Positions 56,764 through 64,000 of a stretch of DNA of 64,000 nucleotides are shown piece after piece. The notes under the pieces are model-generated. The model ran no database searches. It was not told the origin of the DNA and saw only the letters and a list, made by a program, of their open reading frames with translations. Within the stretch, counting starts at the first letter, position 1. Every line of letters begins with the position of its first letter. Both the position numbers and the translations under genes were made by a program. The DNA is from VRUE01 sp963725085. GTDB lineage: Bacteria; Actinomycetota; Thermoleophilia; Solirubrobacterales; 70-9. The DNA lies in contig CAVRXM010000001.1 in NCBI GenBank assembly GCA_963725085.1, forward strand, positions 1,116,001 to 1,180,000, read 5' to 3'.

Positions 56764-57976
56764 TCATACGGCGACGGGCTCAGCGTCAGGGGCGCCGGTC
56801 TCGCCCGCGGCCACCGCCCGTTTCTGGAACGCCGCGGCGACGAACGGGAAGATCAGCGTCGACAGCATCGCCGCGCCGACCAGGCCGGCCGCGGTCGAGG
56901 TCTTCATGTCGCCGTCGTCGATGGCGATCGTCGTGATCGCGACCACCAGCGGCAGCTCGGTGGCGCAGTAGAAGGCGAGCGCTGCACGCTGACGGGTCTG
57001 AAGCACCCCCCGGTAGAGCAGCATCGCCGGAGTTCCCCTGACGACGACGAAGAGGCCGAAGAACATCAGCAGCTTCGCCAGCGCGGTAACCGAGCCGAGC
57101 GCCGCGAGGTCGAAGTTGATCCCGCTGGTGATGAAGAAGAACGGGACGAAGAAGCCGAACCCGACGGCGGTCAGCTTCGACTCGAAGATCGAGAGCTCAT
57201 GGCCCTTGAGGGCTGTCCTGACGATCATCCCCGCCACGAACCCGCCGAGCAGGATGTCGAGCCCGAGCTGGCCGGCGAGGAGGACGAGGCCGAAGACGAG
57301 GACGACGGTGACCCGCACCGCGAGCTGGCTGCTCGCCTCAAAGGTGCGTTCGAGCGCGGACCAGCCGCGCCAGGCGAGCCGGACCGAGGTCAGGGCGAGC
57401 GCGATCGCGAGGGCGACGAAGGCGAGCAGGATCCCCGCCTCGTGCAGGGGCTGATTGGTCGACAGCACCAGGGTCACGAGCAGGATCGGGCCGAACTCCC
57501 CGACCCCGCCGGCCCCCAGCAGGTAGGTGCCGAAGCGGGTCTTCAGTTCGCCGTTGTCGCGCAGGATCGGGATCAGGGTGCCGATCGCGGTCGTCGCCAT
57601 CGCGGACCCGGTGTAGAGGGTCGAGAGCACGACGCCTGCCGCCGCCAGCATCCCCGCGAGGGAGTACGCGAGGGCGATCGAGAGTCAGCCAGCCCAGCGC
57701 GCCGAGCTCGAGCGGTCTCCCCCTGATCCGATCGAAGTCGATCTCGTAGCCGGCGAAGAAGAAGAGCATTCCGAGACCGAGGTTGGAGAAGAAGTCGATG
57801 AAGGGGTCGGTCTTCGCAAGATCGAGGACTTCGGGCCCGATGACGATCCCGAGCATGAGCTCGACGACGACCACCGGCGGCGCAAACCGGCGCGGCACGA
57901 TCGCCACCGTGACCGCAGCCAGAGCGGCGACGACGACGATCGCAAAGAACGAGCCGGAGTCGACTTCGATCTTCAT
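56764..57976 (-). CDS. Cation/proton antiporter, CPA2 (KefB-like) family (one frame break)
   Basis: A roughly 404-residue transporter with about 12 helices: FFAIVVVAALAAVTVAIVPR, VVELMLGIVIGPEVLDLA, GLGMLFFFAGYEIDFDRI (the conserved Asp-rich GYE segment), then GIGTLIP-like TAIGTLIPILRDNG, LGGFVAGMIVRTALKGHE and FFFITSGINFDL. Family members exchange Na+ or K+ for H+. One extra base near 57684 separates WLTL from IALAYSLAGMLAAAGV. It lacks the C-terminal RCK/TrkA domain of full-length KefB. The ion is not determinable. Confidence 0.83.
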
Positions 57977-58022
57977 CGCGCCCGATCCTACGGCCGCATC
58001 CCCCGGATCGCGGTAACTTCGG

Positions 58023-58769
58023 ATGATGAGGCTCGCGCTCGTCATCGGCCTCGTGCTGCTCGCGTCGCTCGCGAGCGGTTGCGGCGGGGGCGGCGAGAGC
58101 ACCACCCGCGCAGGCGGCGGCCTCCCGCAGGGTTCGGAGCCCTCCGATCTCAGCCCCGCGGACTTCACCGTCGCGATCGACAACCGCTACTGGCCGATGG
58201 CGTCCGGCACCCGCTGGGTATACCGGGAGACGGAAGGACGGGGAGCGGTCAAGCGGGTGGTCGTCACGGTCACCGACCGGACGAAGCGGATCGCCGACGG
58301 GATCGAGGCGCGGGTCGTCCATGATGTCGCGACCGCGCACGGGAGGCCGGCCGAGGTGACCGACGACTGGTACGCCCAGGACTCGGAAGGAAACCTCTGG
58401 TACCTGGGGGAGCGGACCGCCGAATACGAGAACGGGAGGGTCGCTTCCACCGAGGGCTCCTGGGAGGCGGGGGTCGACGGCGCCCAGCCGGGCGTGATCA
58501 TGCCTGCCCGGCCACAGACCGGGCAGGCCTACCGCCAGGAGTACTACGCGGGCGAAGCCGAAGACAGCGCGACGGTCCTCAGCACCGACGAGCAGGTCCA
58601 GGTCCCCTTCGGTCATTTCGGCGACGCGGTCCTGACCAAAGAGACGACACCGCTCGAGCCGAGCGTGGTCGAGTACAAGCTCTACGCCCCGAACGTCGGT
58701 CCGGCGATGGCGATGGACGTCTCCGGCGAATCGGACCGCGAGGAGCTGATCTCGCTCAGCCGCCGCTAG
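58023..58769 (+). CDS. Lipoprotein of unknown function
   Basis: A 248-residue protein with lipoprotein signal LALVIGLVLLASLASGCGGG (lipidated Cys at about residue 20), then a beta-rich domain: DNRYWPMASGTRWVYRETEG, ARVVHDVATA, NLWYLGERTAEYENG, GVIMPARPQTGQAYRQEYY and VVEYKLYAPNVGPA. The WPMASGTRWVY and YAPNVG segments recur in a family of actinobacterial lipoproteins of unknown role. ATG 58023 is immediately followed by ATG 58026. The frame is intact. Confidence 0.75.
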   Translation: MMRLALVIGLVLLASLASGCGGGGESTTRAGGGLPQGSEPSDLSPADFTVAIDNRYWPMASGTRWVYRETEGRGAVKRVVVTVTDRTKRIADGIEARVVHDVATAHGRPAEVTDDWYAQDSEGNLWYLGERTAEYENGRVASTEGSWEAGVDGAQPGVIMPARPQTGQAYRQEYYAGEAEDSATVLSTDEQVQVPFGHFGDAVLTKETTPLEPSVVEYKLYAPNVGPAMAMDVSGESDREELISLSRR

Positions 58770-58781
58770 GATGGGCAACGG

Positions 58782-59008
58782 ACCGTGCTAGGCGGGGAAT
58801 CAGCGGTGCCCTGTAACCCGCAATCCGCTCTAGCGGGGCCGAATCCCGTTCCGAGGGGCTGGCCGTCGGGGTCAGTGCGCCGGGGGCGGCGTTGACGGCC
58901 GGGTCCTGCGCGACGTGGGCACGTGAATCAGGTCAGGTCCGGAAGGAAGCAGCCTTAAGCGGATGCCGCGGGTGCCGCAGGCAAGCCCGGCTCGAGCCAA
59001 ACACGGTG
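58782..59008 (+). ncRNA. ffs: Signal recognition particle RNA, large (Alu-domain) bacterial type
   Basis: The universal SRP domain is at 58931-58953 (GTCAGGTCCGGAAGGAAGC, then AGCC). The Alu-domain signature of the large bacterial form is at 58801-58850: AGCGGTGCCCTGTAACCC, CAATCCGCTCTAGC, GGGGCCGAATCCC. The ends pair as ACCGTG (58782-58787) with CACGGT (59002-59007), giving about 227 nucleotides, close to the Bacillus type rather than the 110-nucleotide 4.5S form. Exact ends are estimated from that terminal helix. Confidence 0.9.
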
Positions 59009-59053
59009 GACACGCCCGGTGACTTCGCCTCAGAGGCGGGGCGCACGGTCCAT

Positions 59054-59310
59054 TTACCTTTCTCGTCCCGGCGTCGCGTCGAGGAATACCTCCGTGACGT
59101 CCGGGACGACCTCCTGGAGTTGACGGTCGATTTCAGCTCGGCGAGGGAGTGCGCGGCCTCGGCGAACATCGCCGCCGATCCGCTCACCAGGCCGCCGAAC
59201 AGCTTCGCCACGGCGATCACCGCGTTGGCCGTCAGCGCGATGATGGTCGTGCGCCTGCTCTCGCCCGCTTCGCGGGCTGCAGGAAGGCTGCGATCGCTCG
59301 TCTGTCTGGC
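59054..59310 (-). pseudogene. Cation diffusion facilitator gene with internal deletion
   Basis: Minus strand: the first segment reads TTIIALTANAVIAVAKLFGG, SGSAAMFAEAAHSLAE, the first helices of a CDF metal transporter. At about 59133-59138 it passes directly into EIDRQLQEVVPDVTEVFLDA and a TAA at 59054-59056, the normal C-terminus of the cytoplasmic domain. Roughly 200-250 codons between are absent and the two pieces are in different frames. No start codon is found upstream (TAG precedes). Either a true deletion or an assembly collapse. Confidence 0.7.
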
Positions 59311-59368
59311 AGTCGCCTCGATGGGTCGCGGCTACCCCGCCCGAAACCTGACTAACGGACGCCTCCCC

Positions 59369-60169
59369 TCAGTCGATCAACCGCGCTTCCATCCGGTTGA
59401 TCGCGATCCGCCACATCGCCAAGGCGAACGCGACCAGCGAGGCGAACCGGATCAGGTCGACCGGCTCGTATCCGAAGGCCCCGCCGCGGACCAGTTCCAC
59501 CAGCTGGTGGAGCGGGTTGAGCTGGGCGACGATCTGGACGCCCTCGGGCAGTTCGTCGATCGGGAAGAAGGCGCCCGAGACGAGGAACAGCGGGGTGACG
59601 AACAGCGCCGTCACGTAGTTGAACTGGTCGATCTTGGCGACGATCGCCGCCATCGTGACGCCGAAGCCCGCGAACCCGAGGGCGGTGACGAAGCAGTAGA
59701 GCGGCACCAGCAGCATCCCGGGGGCGGGGTCGAGGCCGAACAGCATCGTCACCAGCAACGGGAAGCAGCCGTAGATGCTGGCGCGCGCGCCGATCCAGAG
59801 CATCTCGGCGCTGACCAGCTCTTCGACGTCGACCGGGGCCGCGAGAATCGCGTCGTAGGTGTTCTGGAAGCGGTGCTTGACGAAGGTCCCGAACATCGCC
59901 GGCAGGGCGCTGGAGAAGATCACCGCCGTCGCGACCATCCCGGTGCCCACGAACTGGACGTACGGGATGCCGTTGACTTCGTCGACGAGCGTCGCCGAGA
60001 GCCCCAGGCCGAATGCCAGCAGGTAGACGATCGGTTCCAGCAGGCTGGAGAAGGTCGTGCCGCGCCAGTAGGTCTTGAAGTTCGCCAGCTCGCGGCTCAT
60101 CACGCCGCCGATCGCGGCCGGTTCGAGCCGCCGCAAACCCACCCCCACCCGCACCGGCTCCACGCTCAT
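59369..60169 (-). CDS. ABC-2 type transporter permease (NodJ/DrrB-like)
   Basis: A 266-residue permease with six hydrophobic helices: FSSLLEPIVYLLAFGLGL, YVQFVGTGMVATAVIFSSAL, FGVTMAAIVAKIDQFNYVTA and SGAFFPIDELPEGVQIVA, the last being the ABC-2 signature loop. It exports lipids, polysaccharide or drugs with the ATPase encoded just upstream; ATG 60169 overlaps the ATPase stop by four bases (ATGA). The substrate is unknown. The frame is intact. Confidence 0.88.
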   Translation of the reverse strand: MSVEPVRVGVGLRRLEPAAIGGVMSRELANFKTYWRGTTFSSLLEPIVYLLAFGLGLSATLVDEVNGIPYVQFVGTGMVATAVIFSSALPAMFGTFVKHRFQNTYDAILAAPVDVEELVSAEMLWIGARASIYGCFPLLVTMLFGLDPAPGMLLVPLYCFVTALGFAGFGVTMAAIVAKIDQFNYVTALFVTPLFLVSGAFFPIDELPEGVQIVAQLNPLHQLVELVRGGAFGYEPVDLIRFASLVAFALAMWRIAINRMEARLID

Positions 60170-61056
60170 TCCGCCTCCTCCCCGGTGAGGAGGACGAAGA
60201 CGTCCTCGAGCGAGGCAGCGCGGCGGACGGCGTCGTCCGGAACCTCGCCGTTCTCGGCCCGCTCGGAGCCGACGATCGCGATCGCCGGGCCCGCAGGCCG
60301 GACCCGCAGCCCGGCGGCCTCGGCCTTCCTTCTGGCCTCGACCAGCCTTTCGTGCGGGGCGTAGATTTCGGCCGTCTCGCGGCCGGCGTGCTCGACGATC
60401 AGCTCCGCCGGGCGGCCGCGGCTGATGATCTTCCCCTTCGCCATCACCGCTACCTCGTCGGCCAGCCGCTCGGCCTCCTCGATGTAGTGAGTCGACATCA
60501 GGATCGTCGTCCCCTGCGAGCGAAGGTTGTCGATCAGAGTCCAGAGCTCGGTCCGGATCTGGGGGTCGAGTCCGACGGTCGGCTCGTCGAGGAGGATCAG
60601 CTTCGGTTCGTGGACGAGGCCCCTGGCGAGCAGCAGGCGACGCCGCATCCCCCCGGAGAGCTGGTCGACCGCGTCGCGGCGCCGGGCCGTCAGCCGGGCG
60701 AGCTCGAGCGCGCTCTCGACCGCGGCGCCGACGTCGGGAACCCGGTAGAGCCGCGCGAACACGGCGAGGTTGTCTTCGACCGTCACGTCGACATCGAGAT
60801 TGTCGAGCTGCGGGACGACGCCCATTTCTCCCCGCGCGACCTTCGATTCGGCGGGTAGCTCGTGCCCGAGCACCCGGAGAACGCCGGAGTCGGGCAGCGC
60901 CTGGCCCGTCAGCAACCGCATCGTCGTCGACTTGCCGGCACCGTTGGGGCCGAGCAGACCAAGGCAGATCCCCTCGGGGACCTCGAGGTCGAGGCCATCG
61001 ACCGCGGTGATCGGCCCGAACTTCTTCACGACACCGCGAAGCTCTATCGCCGCCAT
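60166..61056 (-). CDS. ABC-2 exporter ATP-binding protein (NodI/DrrA-like)
   Basis: A 296-residue ABC ATPase: KFGPITAVDGLDLEVPEG, Walker A LLGPNGAGKSTTMRLL, signature QLSGGMRRRLLLARGLV, Walker B LILLDEPTVGLDP, H-loop MSTHYIEEAERLADE, and a C-terminal regulatory domain typical of drug/lipid exporters. ATG 61056 begins MAAIELRGVV. It energises the permease encoded downstream. The frame is intact. It is divergent from the acetolactate decarboxylase gene. Confidence 0.9.
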   Translation of the reverse strand: MAAIELRGVVKKFGPITAVDGLDLEVPEGICLGLLGPNGAGKSTTMRLLTGQALPDSGVLRVLGHELPAESKVARGEMGVVPQLDNLDVDVTVEDNLAVFARLYRVPDVGAAVESALELARLTARRRDAVDQLSGGMRRRLLLARGLVHEPKLILLDEPTVGLDPQIRTELWTLIDNLRSQGTTILMSTHYIEEAERLADEVAVMAKGKIISRGRPAELIVEHAGRETAEIYAPHERLVEARRKAEAAGLRVRPAGPAIAIVGSERAENGEVPDDAVRRAASLEDVFVLLTGEEAE

Positions 61057-61179
61057 GGAACTGATGCTGTCAGGTTGCCTCGCCTCGCCTGCCTCAGGCA
61101 GAGGCGAGGCGCTCGGCGAGCCAGACGCCGCAGAGCCGGCCATCCCGCGCGCAGGCTACACCGTGGGAGACTGCGCGCC

Positions 61180-61959
61180 GTGCTCGACGAGCGATGGATC
61201 AGGGCCCTCCACGTGGAGACGATGCGGGAGCTTGAACTGCACGAGGAGCGCGAGCCGCACGTCCTCTTCCAGGCCTCGACGATCGCCGCCCTGCTCGATG
61301 GCGCCTACGACGGCGACCTCACCTTCGCCGAGCTCGCCCGGCATGGCGACCTCGGCCTCGGCACGCTGAACGGGCTCGACGGGGAGATGATCGCCCTCGA
61401 CGGCCGCTTCTACCGGGCGGCGGTCGACGGCGCGATAGCCGAGGTGGCGCCCCGGGAGCGGACCCCGTTCGCGGTCGTCACCGGGTTCACACCGACGATC
61501 GAGGCCGAGATCGCCGGGCCGCTCTCCCACGACGGCCTCCTCGCCGCCCTCGACGCCCTGATTCCGGACGGGGCTGCGTCCTGCGCGATCCGCCTCGACG
61601 GGCGGTTCGAGTCGGTCTGCGCCCGCTCGGTACCCCGCCAGGTTCCGCCGTACCGACCGTTGACGGATGTCGTCGCCGAGCAGCGCGTGTTCGAGCTCGA
61701 CGATGTCGCCGGGACGATGCTCGGGTTTCGGTTCCCGAGCTACGCCGAGGGGATCGAGGTGAGCGGGTTCCACCTCCATTTCATCGACGCCGATCGCCGC
61801 CGCGGCGGCCACGTCCTCGGCTCGCGGGTCGGCCGGGCCCGGGCCCGCCTTGACCCCTCGAACGACCTCCACATCGAGCTGCCGCCGGCGATCGACCTCG
61901 CCAGCCCGGAGCTCGCCGCCGGGACGCATGCCGCGATCGAGCGGGTCGAGCGGGGCTGA
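61180..61959 (+). CDS. budA: Acetolactate decarboxylase
   Basis: Converts 2-acetolactate to acetoin, a neutral fermentation/overflow product. The 259-residue protein shows the family sequence LFQASTIAALLDGAYDGDLT, HGDLGLGTLNGLDGEMIALD, TGFTPTIEAEI and the zinc site FHLHFID with the third His in RGGHVLG. GTG 61180 gives a normal N-terminus; the frame is open upstream but antisense to the ABC gene there. No acetolactate synthase or butanediol dehydrogenase is adjacent. The frame is intact. Confidence 0.92.
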   Translation: MLDERWIRALHVETMRELELHEEREPHVLFQASTIAALLDGAYDGDLTFAELARHGDLGLGTLNGLDGEMIALDGRFYRAAVDGAIAEVAPRERTPFAVVTGFTPTIEAEIAGPLSHDGLLAALDALIPDGAASCAIRLDGRFESVCARSVPRQVPPYRPLTDVVAEQRVFELDDVAGTMLGFRFPSYAEGIEVSGFHLHFIDADRRRGGHVLGSRVGRARARLDPSNDLHIELPPAIDLASPELAAGTHAAIERVERG

Positions 61960-61962
61960 TCC

Positions 61963-63527
61963 TCAGCAGCGCCGGTAGAGGATCCAGGAGTCGTTGGCGA
62001 CGGGGACCCGGTGGAAACCGGGGGGACCGTCGAGGTGAACCGCGTCGGGTCGTTCGGGTCGAGGATGAAGTTGTGGATCACGAACGGCGAGGCCGGTTCG
62101 AGGAAGTAGCCGTGCCGCGGCTGGCGCTGCTCCGAGGAGCTGACGATCCGGCTCGGCCGGACCTTCAGATCGAAGGCGAGGCGGGGAACCGCACGGTGGT
62201 TGGGGACCGAGATCGGCAGGCAGAGCGGTTCGAAGGCGCTCGACTCGGCGAGGTCGTTGAGGTCCGACTCGATCTCGCCCTGGTTGGTGAGGTCGGTATC
62301 GACCCGGTGCAGCAGGTCGTACTGGTTCGGCCCCCAGACGACGAACATCAGCGCGACGAACGCGGCGAAGGCCTGCCAGGGCCGCCGCCAGCGGTGGCCG
62401 GGCTCGAGCAGCCGCCAGCCGAGCAGGCCGAGCGCGGCGAACACCGCCAGGATCGCGGCGGCGAGCATCGTGTAGCGGGGGATGATCGCGAGCCCCGACA
62501 CGGCGAGGACCGCGAAGGCGCCGAGGGCGAGGACAGCGGCGGCCACCCCGATCCCGGAGCGGCGCCGCAGCAGGGCCCAGCCGAGAACGATCCCCCCCGC
62601 GGCGCCGACCATCCCCGGCCACTGCAGGACCTCGCCGAGCCGGCGCGGCCCATAGAGGACGAGATCGACCGGGCCGGTCTGGCGTTCGAGGGTTTCGACC
62701 GTGTCGCGGGTGCCCGTGAACGAGTAGGTCGGGCTGCCGGCGGTGATCCAGTCGAACAGCGCCCAGCCGACCGGCGCGGCCAGGGCGAGGGCGAGGAGTC
62801 CCAGGCCGCTGGGGGAGAGGAGGTTGTCCCTCGCCCGGACAAGTGCCGGTCTAATCAGACCGGCACTTTGAGTATCCGCCCGTTCGATGGACAACCTCCC
62901 CTCCTCCGCGGGCGTCGCCGTCCCCGCCCCATCCCCGCCAGCCGGCTCGCCCGAGCCCGGCGGGCCGGTCGTTAGGAGCAGATATGCGAGGTAGGCGAGC
63001 GAGAAGAGCCAGGCCTCGGGACGGAGCAGGCCGGCGAGGGCGAGGAGCGAGAGGACCGGCCAGCCCGCCCGGGGCCGGCGGGTCTCGATCACGAGCGCAC
63101 CGAGGACCAGCGCGATGTAGGGAAGGTCGACGTAGGCGCGGAGCCCGTTCGAGAGGTAGGGCGCGCGGGTGAGGACGATGAGGGCGGCGACGGCGCCGAT
63201 CGGGCGGTCGAACCAGAGCGAGCCGAGGCGGTAGACGAGGTAGCCGACGAGGCCGAGGGAGACGTAGGCGATCACGATCGTCAGGTCGATCGAGCCGTCG
63301 CCGAGCGGGGTCGTGAGGAGCCCGAACAGCTCCGCCAGGGGGTGCGGGGTGGGGGGCAGCGCGGCGCCGGTGTCGGGACTCATCCCTTCGGCCATTTCCC
63401 GGCCCCAGAGGAGGGCGTAGATCGTGTCGTAGTTGGGGAACCCGAGCGGGAAGAGCAGCAGCAGCACCGCCCCGACGCCGGCGACCCAGCCGGCCGGCGC
63501 GAGCCATCCTTTCGCCCCCGATTTCAC
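61963..63527 (-). CDS. Membrane glycosyltransferase-like protein, GT39/ArnT type (one frame break)
   Basis: A roughly 520-residue multi-helix membrane protein with an extended N-terminal loop (FPNYDTIYALLWGREMAEGM), TRAPYLSNGLRAYVDLPYIA, LRPEAWLFSLAYLAYLLL and ten or more hydrophobic segments, consistent with a dolichyl-/polyprenyl-phosphate sugar transferase fold (GT39/DUF2029-like). The final 20 residues (GFHRVPVANDSWILYRRC) are in another frame; adding one base to the G run at 62020-62025 restores them. GTG 63527 is chosen over an upstream ATG. Its acceptor is unknown; cell-wall or protein glycosylation is an inference. Confidence 0.65.
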
Positions 63528-63574
63528 CGGCGCACCGTACAGGGACCGGTGGGGCCGCAGATACACTGGACCCG

Positions 63575-64000
63575 ATGGCCTCCCCCGGCGACTCGACCTC
63601 CCTCTACCGACGCCATCGCCCCGGCTCCTTCGACGAGGTGGTCGGCCAGCGGCACGTCGTCCGCACCCTGCGCAACGCGGTCGAGCAGGGCAAGGTCCAC
63701 CACGCCTACCTCTTCGTCGGCTCGCGCGGGACCGGTAAGACCTCGATGGCGAAGATCCTCGCCCGCTCGCTCAACTGCGAGCGGGGCGGCCCGACGGTCA
63801 CCCCCTGCGGCGAATGCGAATCGTGCGTGACGATCGCCGCCGGAACCTCGATCGACGTGATCGAGATGGACGCCGCCTCGAACCGTTCGGTCGATGACAT
63901 CCGCGACCTCCGCGAGCGGGTCGCCTACGCGCCGGCCGGCGGACACCACAAGGTCTACATCCTCGACGAGGCCCACATGCTGACCAAGGAGGCCTGGAAC
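63575..64000 (+). CDS. dnaX: DNA polymerase III subunit gamma/tau (3' end outside window)
   Basis: The clamp-loader ATPase begins at ATG 63575 and runs open to the right edge. Seen: STSLYRRHRPGSFDEVVGQ, Walker A VGSRGTGKTSMAK, the zinc module CERGG...CGECESC, IEMDAASNRSVDDIRDLR and Walker B KVYILDEAHMLTKEAWN. It loads the beta clamp during replication. Length beyond the window is unknown. The frame is intact as far as visible. Confidence 0.95.
   Translation, partial: MASPGDSTSLYRRHRPGSFDEVVGQRHVVRTLRNAVEQGKVHHAYLFVGSRGTGKTSMAKILARSLNCERGGPTVTPCGECESCVTIAAGTSIDVIEMDAASNRSVDDIRDLRERVAYAPAGGHHKVYILDEAHMLTKEAWN

Noticed and set aside
58892..60364. 490-codon plus-strand open frame over the SRP RNA and ABC permease
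   Set aside because: It crosses the SRP RNA and is antisense to the intact permease and to the CDF remnant; composition is shadow-like.
7990..62030. Programmed ribosomal frameshifting as the explanation for split genes
   Set aside because: There are too many sites, mostly of the same sign, in unrelated genes, without slippery heptamers or conserved downstream structures.
1..64000. CRISPR arrays, insertion sequences, prophage or integrase genes
   Set aside because: I looked for regularly spaced repeats, terminal inverted repeats and transposase or integrase motifs and saw none.

Overview
The window reads as chromosomal DNA of a high-GC actinobacterium, most likely from Thermoleophilia (Solirubrobacterales-like). 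The basis is strong G/C bias at third codon positions, many GTG and TTG starts, an F420-type (DDN) reductase, an Rv2578c-type radical SAM gene, large secreted NHL/fibronectin-like/DUF11 proteins and a collagen-like protein with the actinobacterial N-terminus REHLTYANV. The class assignment is an inference from gene families, not from a marker phylogeny. No prophage, insertion sequence or CRISPR array is visible.

Layout. 0-3 kb: the end of a SpoT-like HD gene and a class III alcohol (formaldehyde) dehydrogenase / NAD formate dehydrogenase pair. 3-23 kb: a block of exported proteins, comprising a CSLREAI beta-helix protein, a DUF1800-DUF1501-cupredoxin operon, an RTX-like protein, two NHL/fibronectin-type proteins, a DUF11 protein, a small secreted protein, a lipoprotein and a subtilase with a PASTA domain. 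23-35 kb: housekeeping and membrane genes, including tRNA-Thr, a TMEM175-like channel, type 5 uracil-DNA glycosylase, MMPL transporter, pgsA, folE2, the primary sigma factor, tRNA-Tyr, SDR, MerR and a double-length dCTP deaminase. 35-38 kb: a MerR/MFS efflux pair, YtoQ and an NTF2-like protein. 38.3-47.4 kb: a LexA-boxed radical SAM gene facing a long minus-strand run (MFS, oppA, oppC, oppB, oppD, oppF, ATP-dependent DNA ligase), most of whose genes overlap by a few bases. 47.4-55 kb: a structured leader before an HD-GYP protein, then small metabolic enzymes (alcohol dehydrogenase, GST, pterin dehydratase, ArfB, arginase family, VOC, glutamate decarboxylase). 55-64 kb: MurL, tRNA-Val, a cation/proton antiporter, a lipoprotein, a large Bacillus-type SRP RNA, a deleted cation-efflux gene, an ABC-2 exporter, acetolactate decarboxylase, a membrane glycosyltransferase and the 5' part of dnaX.

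Sequence quality. More than 30 genuine frame breaks can be placed where protein similarity or motif structure continues in another frame. Nearly all are repaired by removing one base, usually in a short G/C run, and a few need one base added. They are spread over unrelated genes, including essential ones, and cluster near 16-20 kb and 42-46 kb. I read them as residual sequencing or assembly errors rather than mass pseudogenization. Affected genes are given as single CDS entries with the approximate break position.

Shared logic. Convergent neighbours overlap or nearly touch, and five pairs interlock their stop codons in a single CTAG. Co-directional neighbours often overlap by four bases (ATGA, GTGA, TTGA), implying translational coupling. 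Carbon-one oxidation, surface/secreted functions, DNA repair under SOS control and export/import systems are the main themes.
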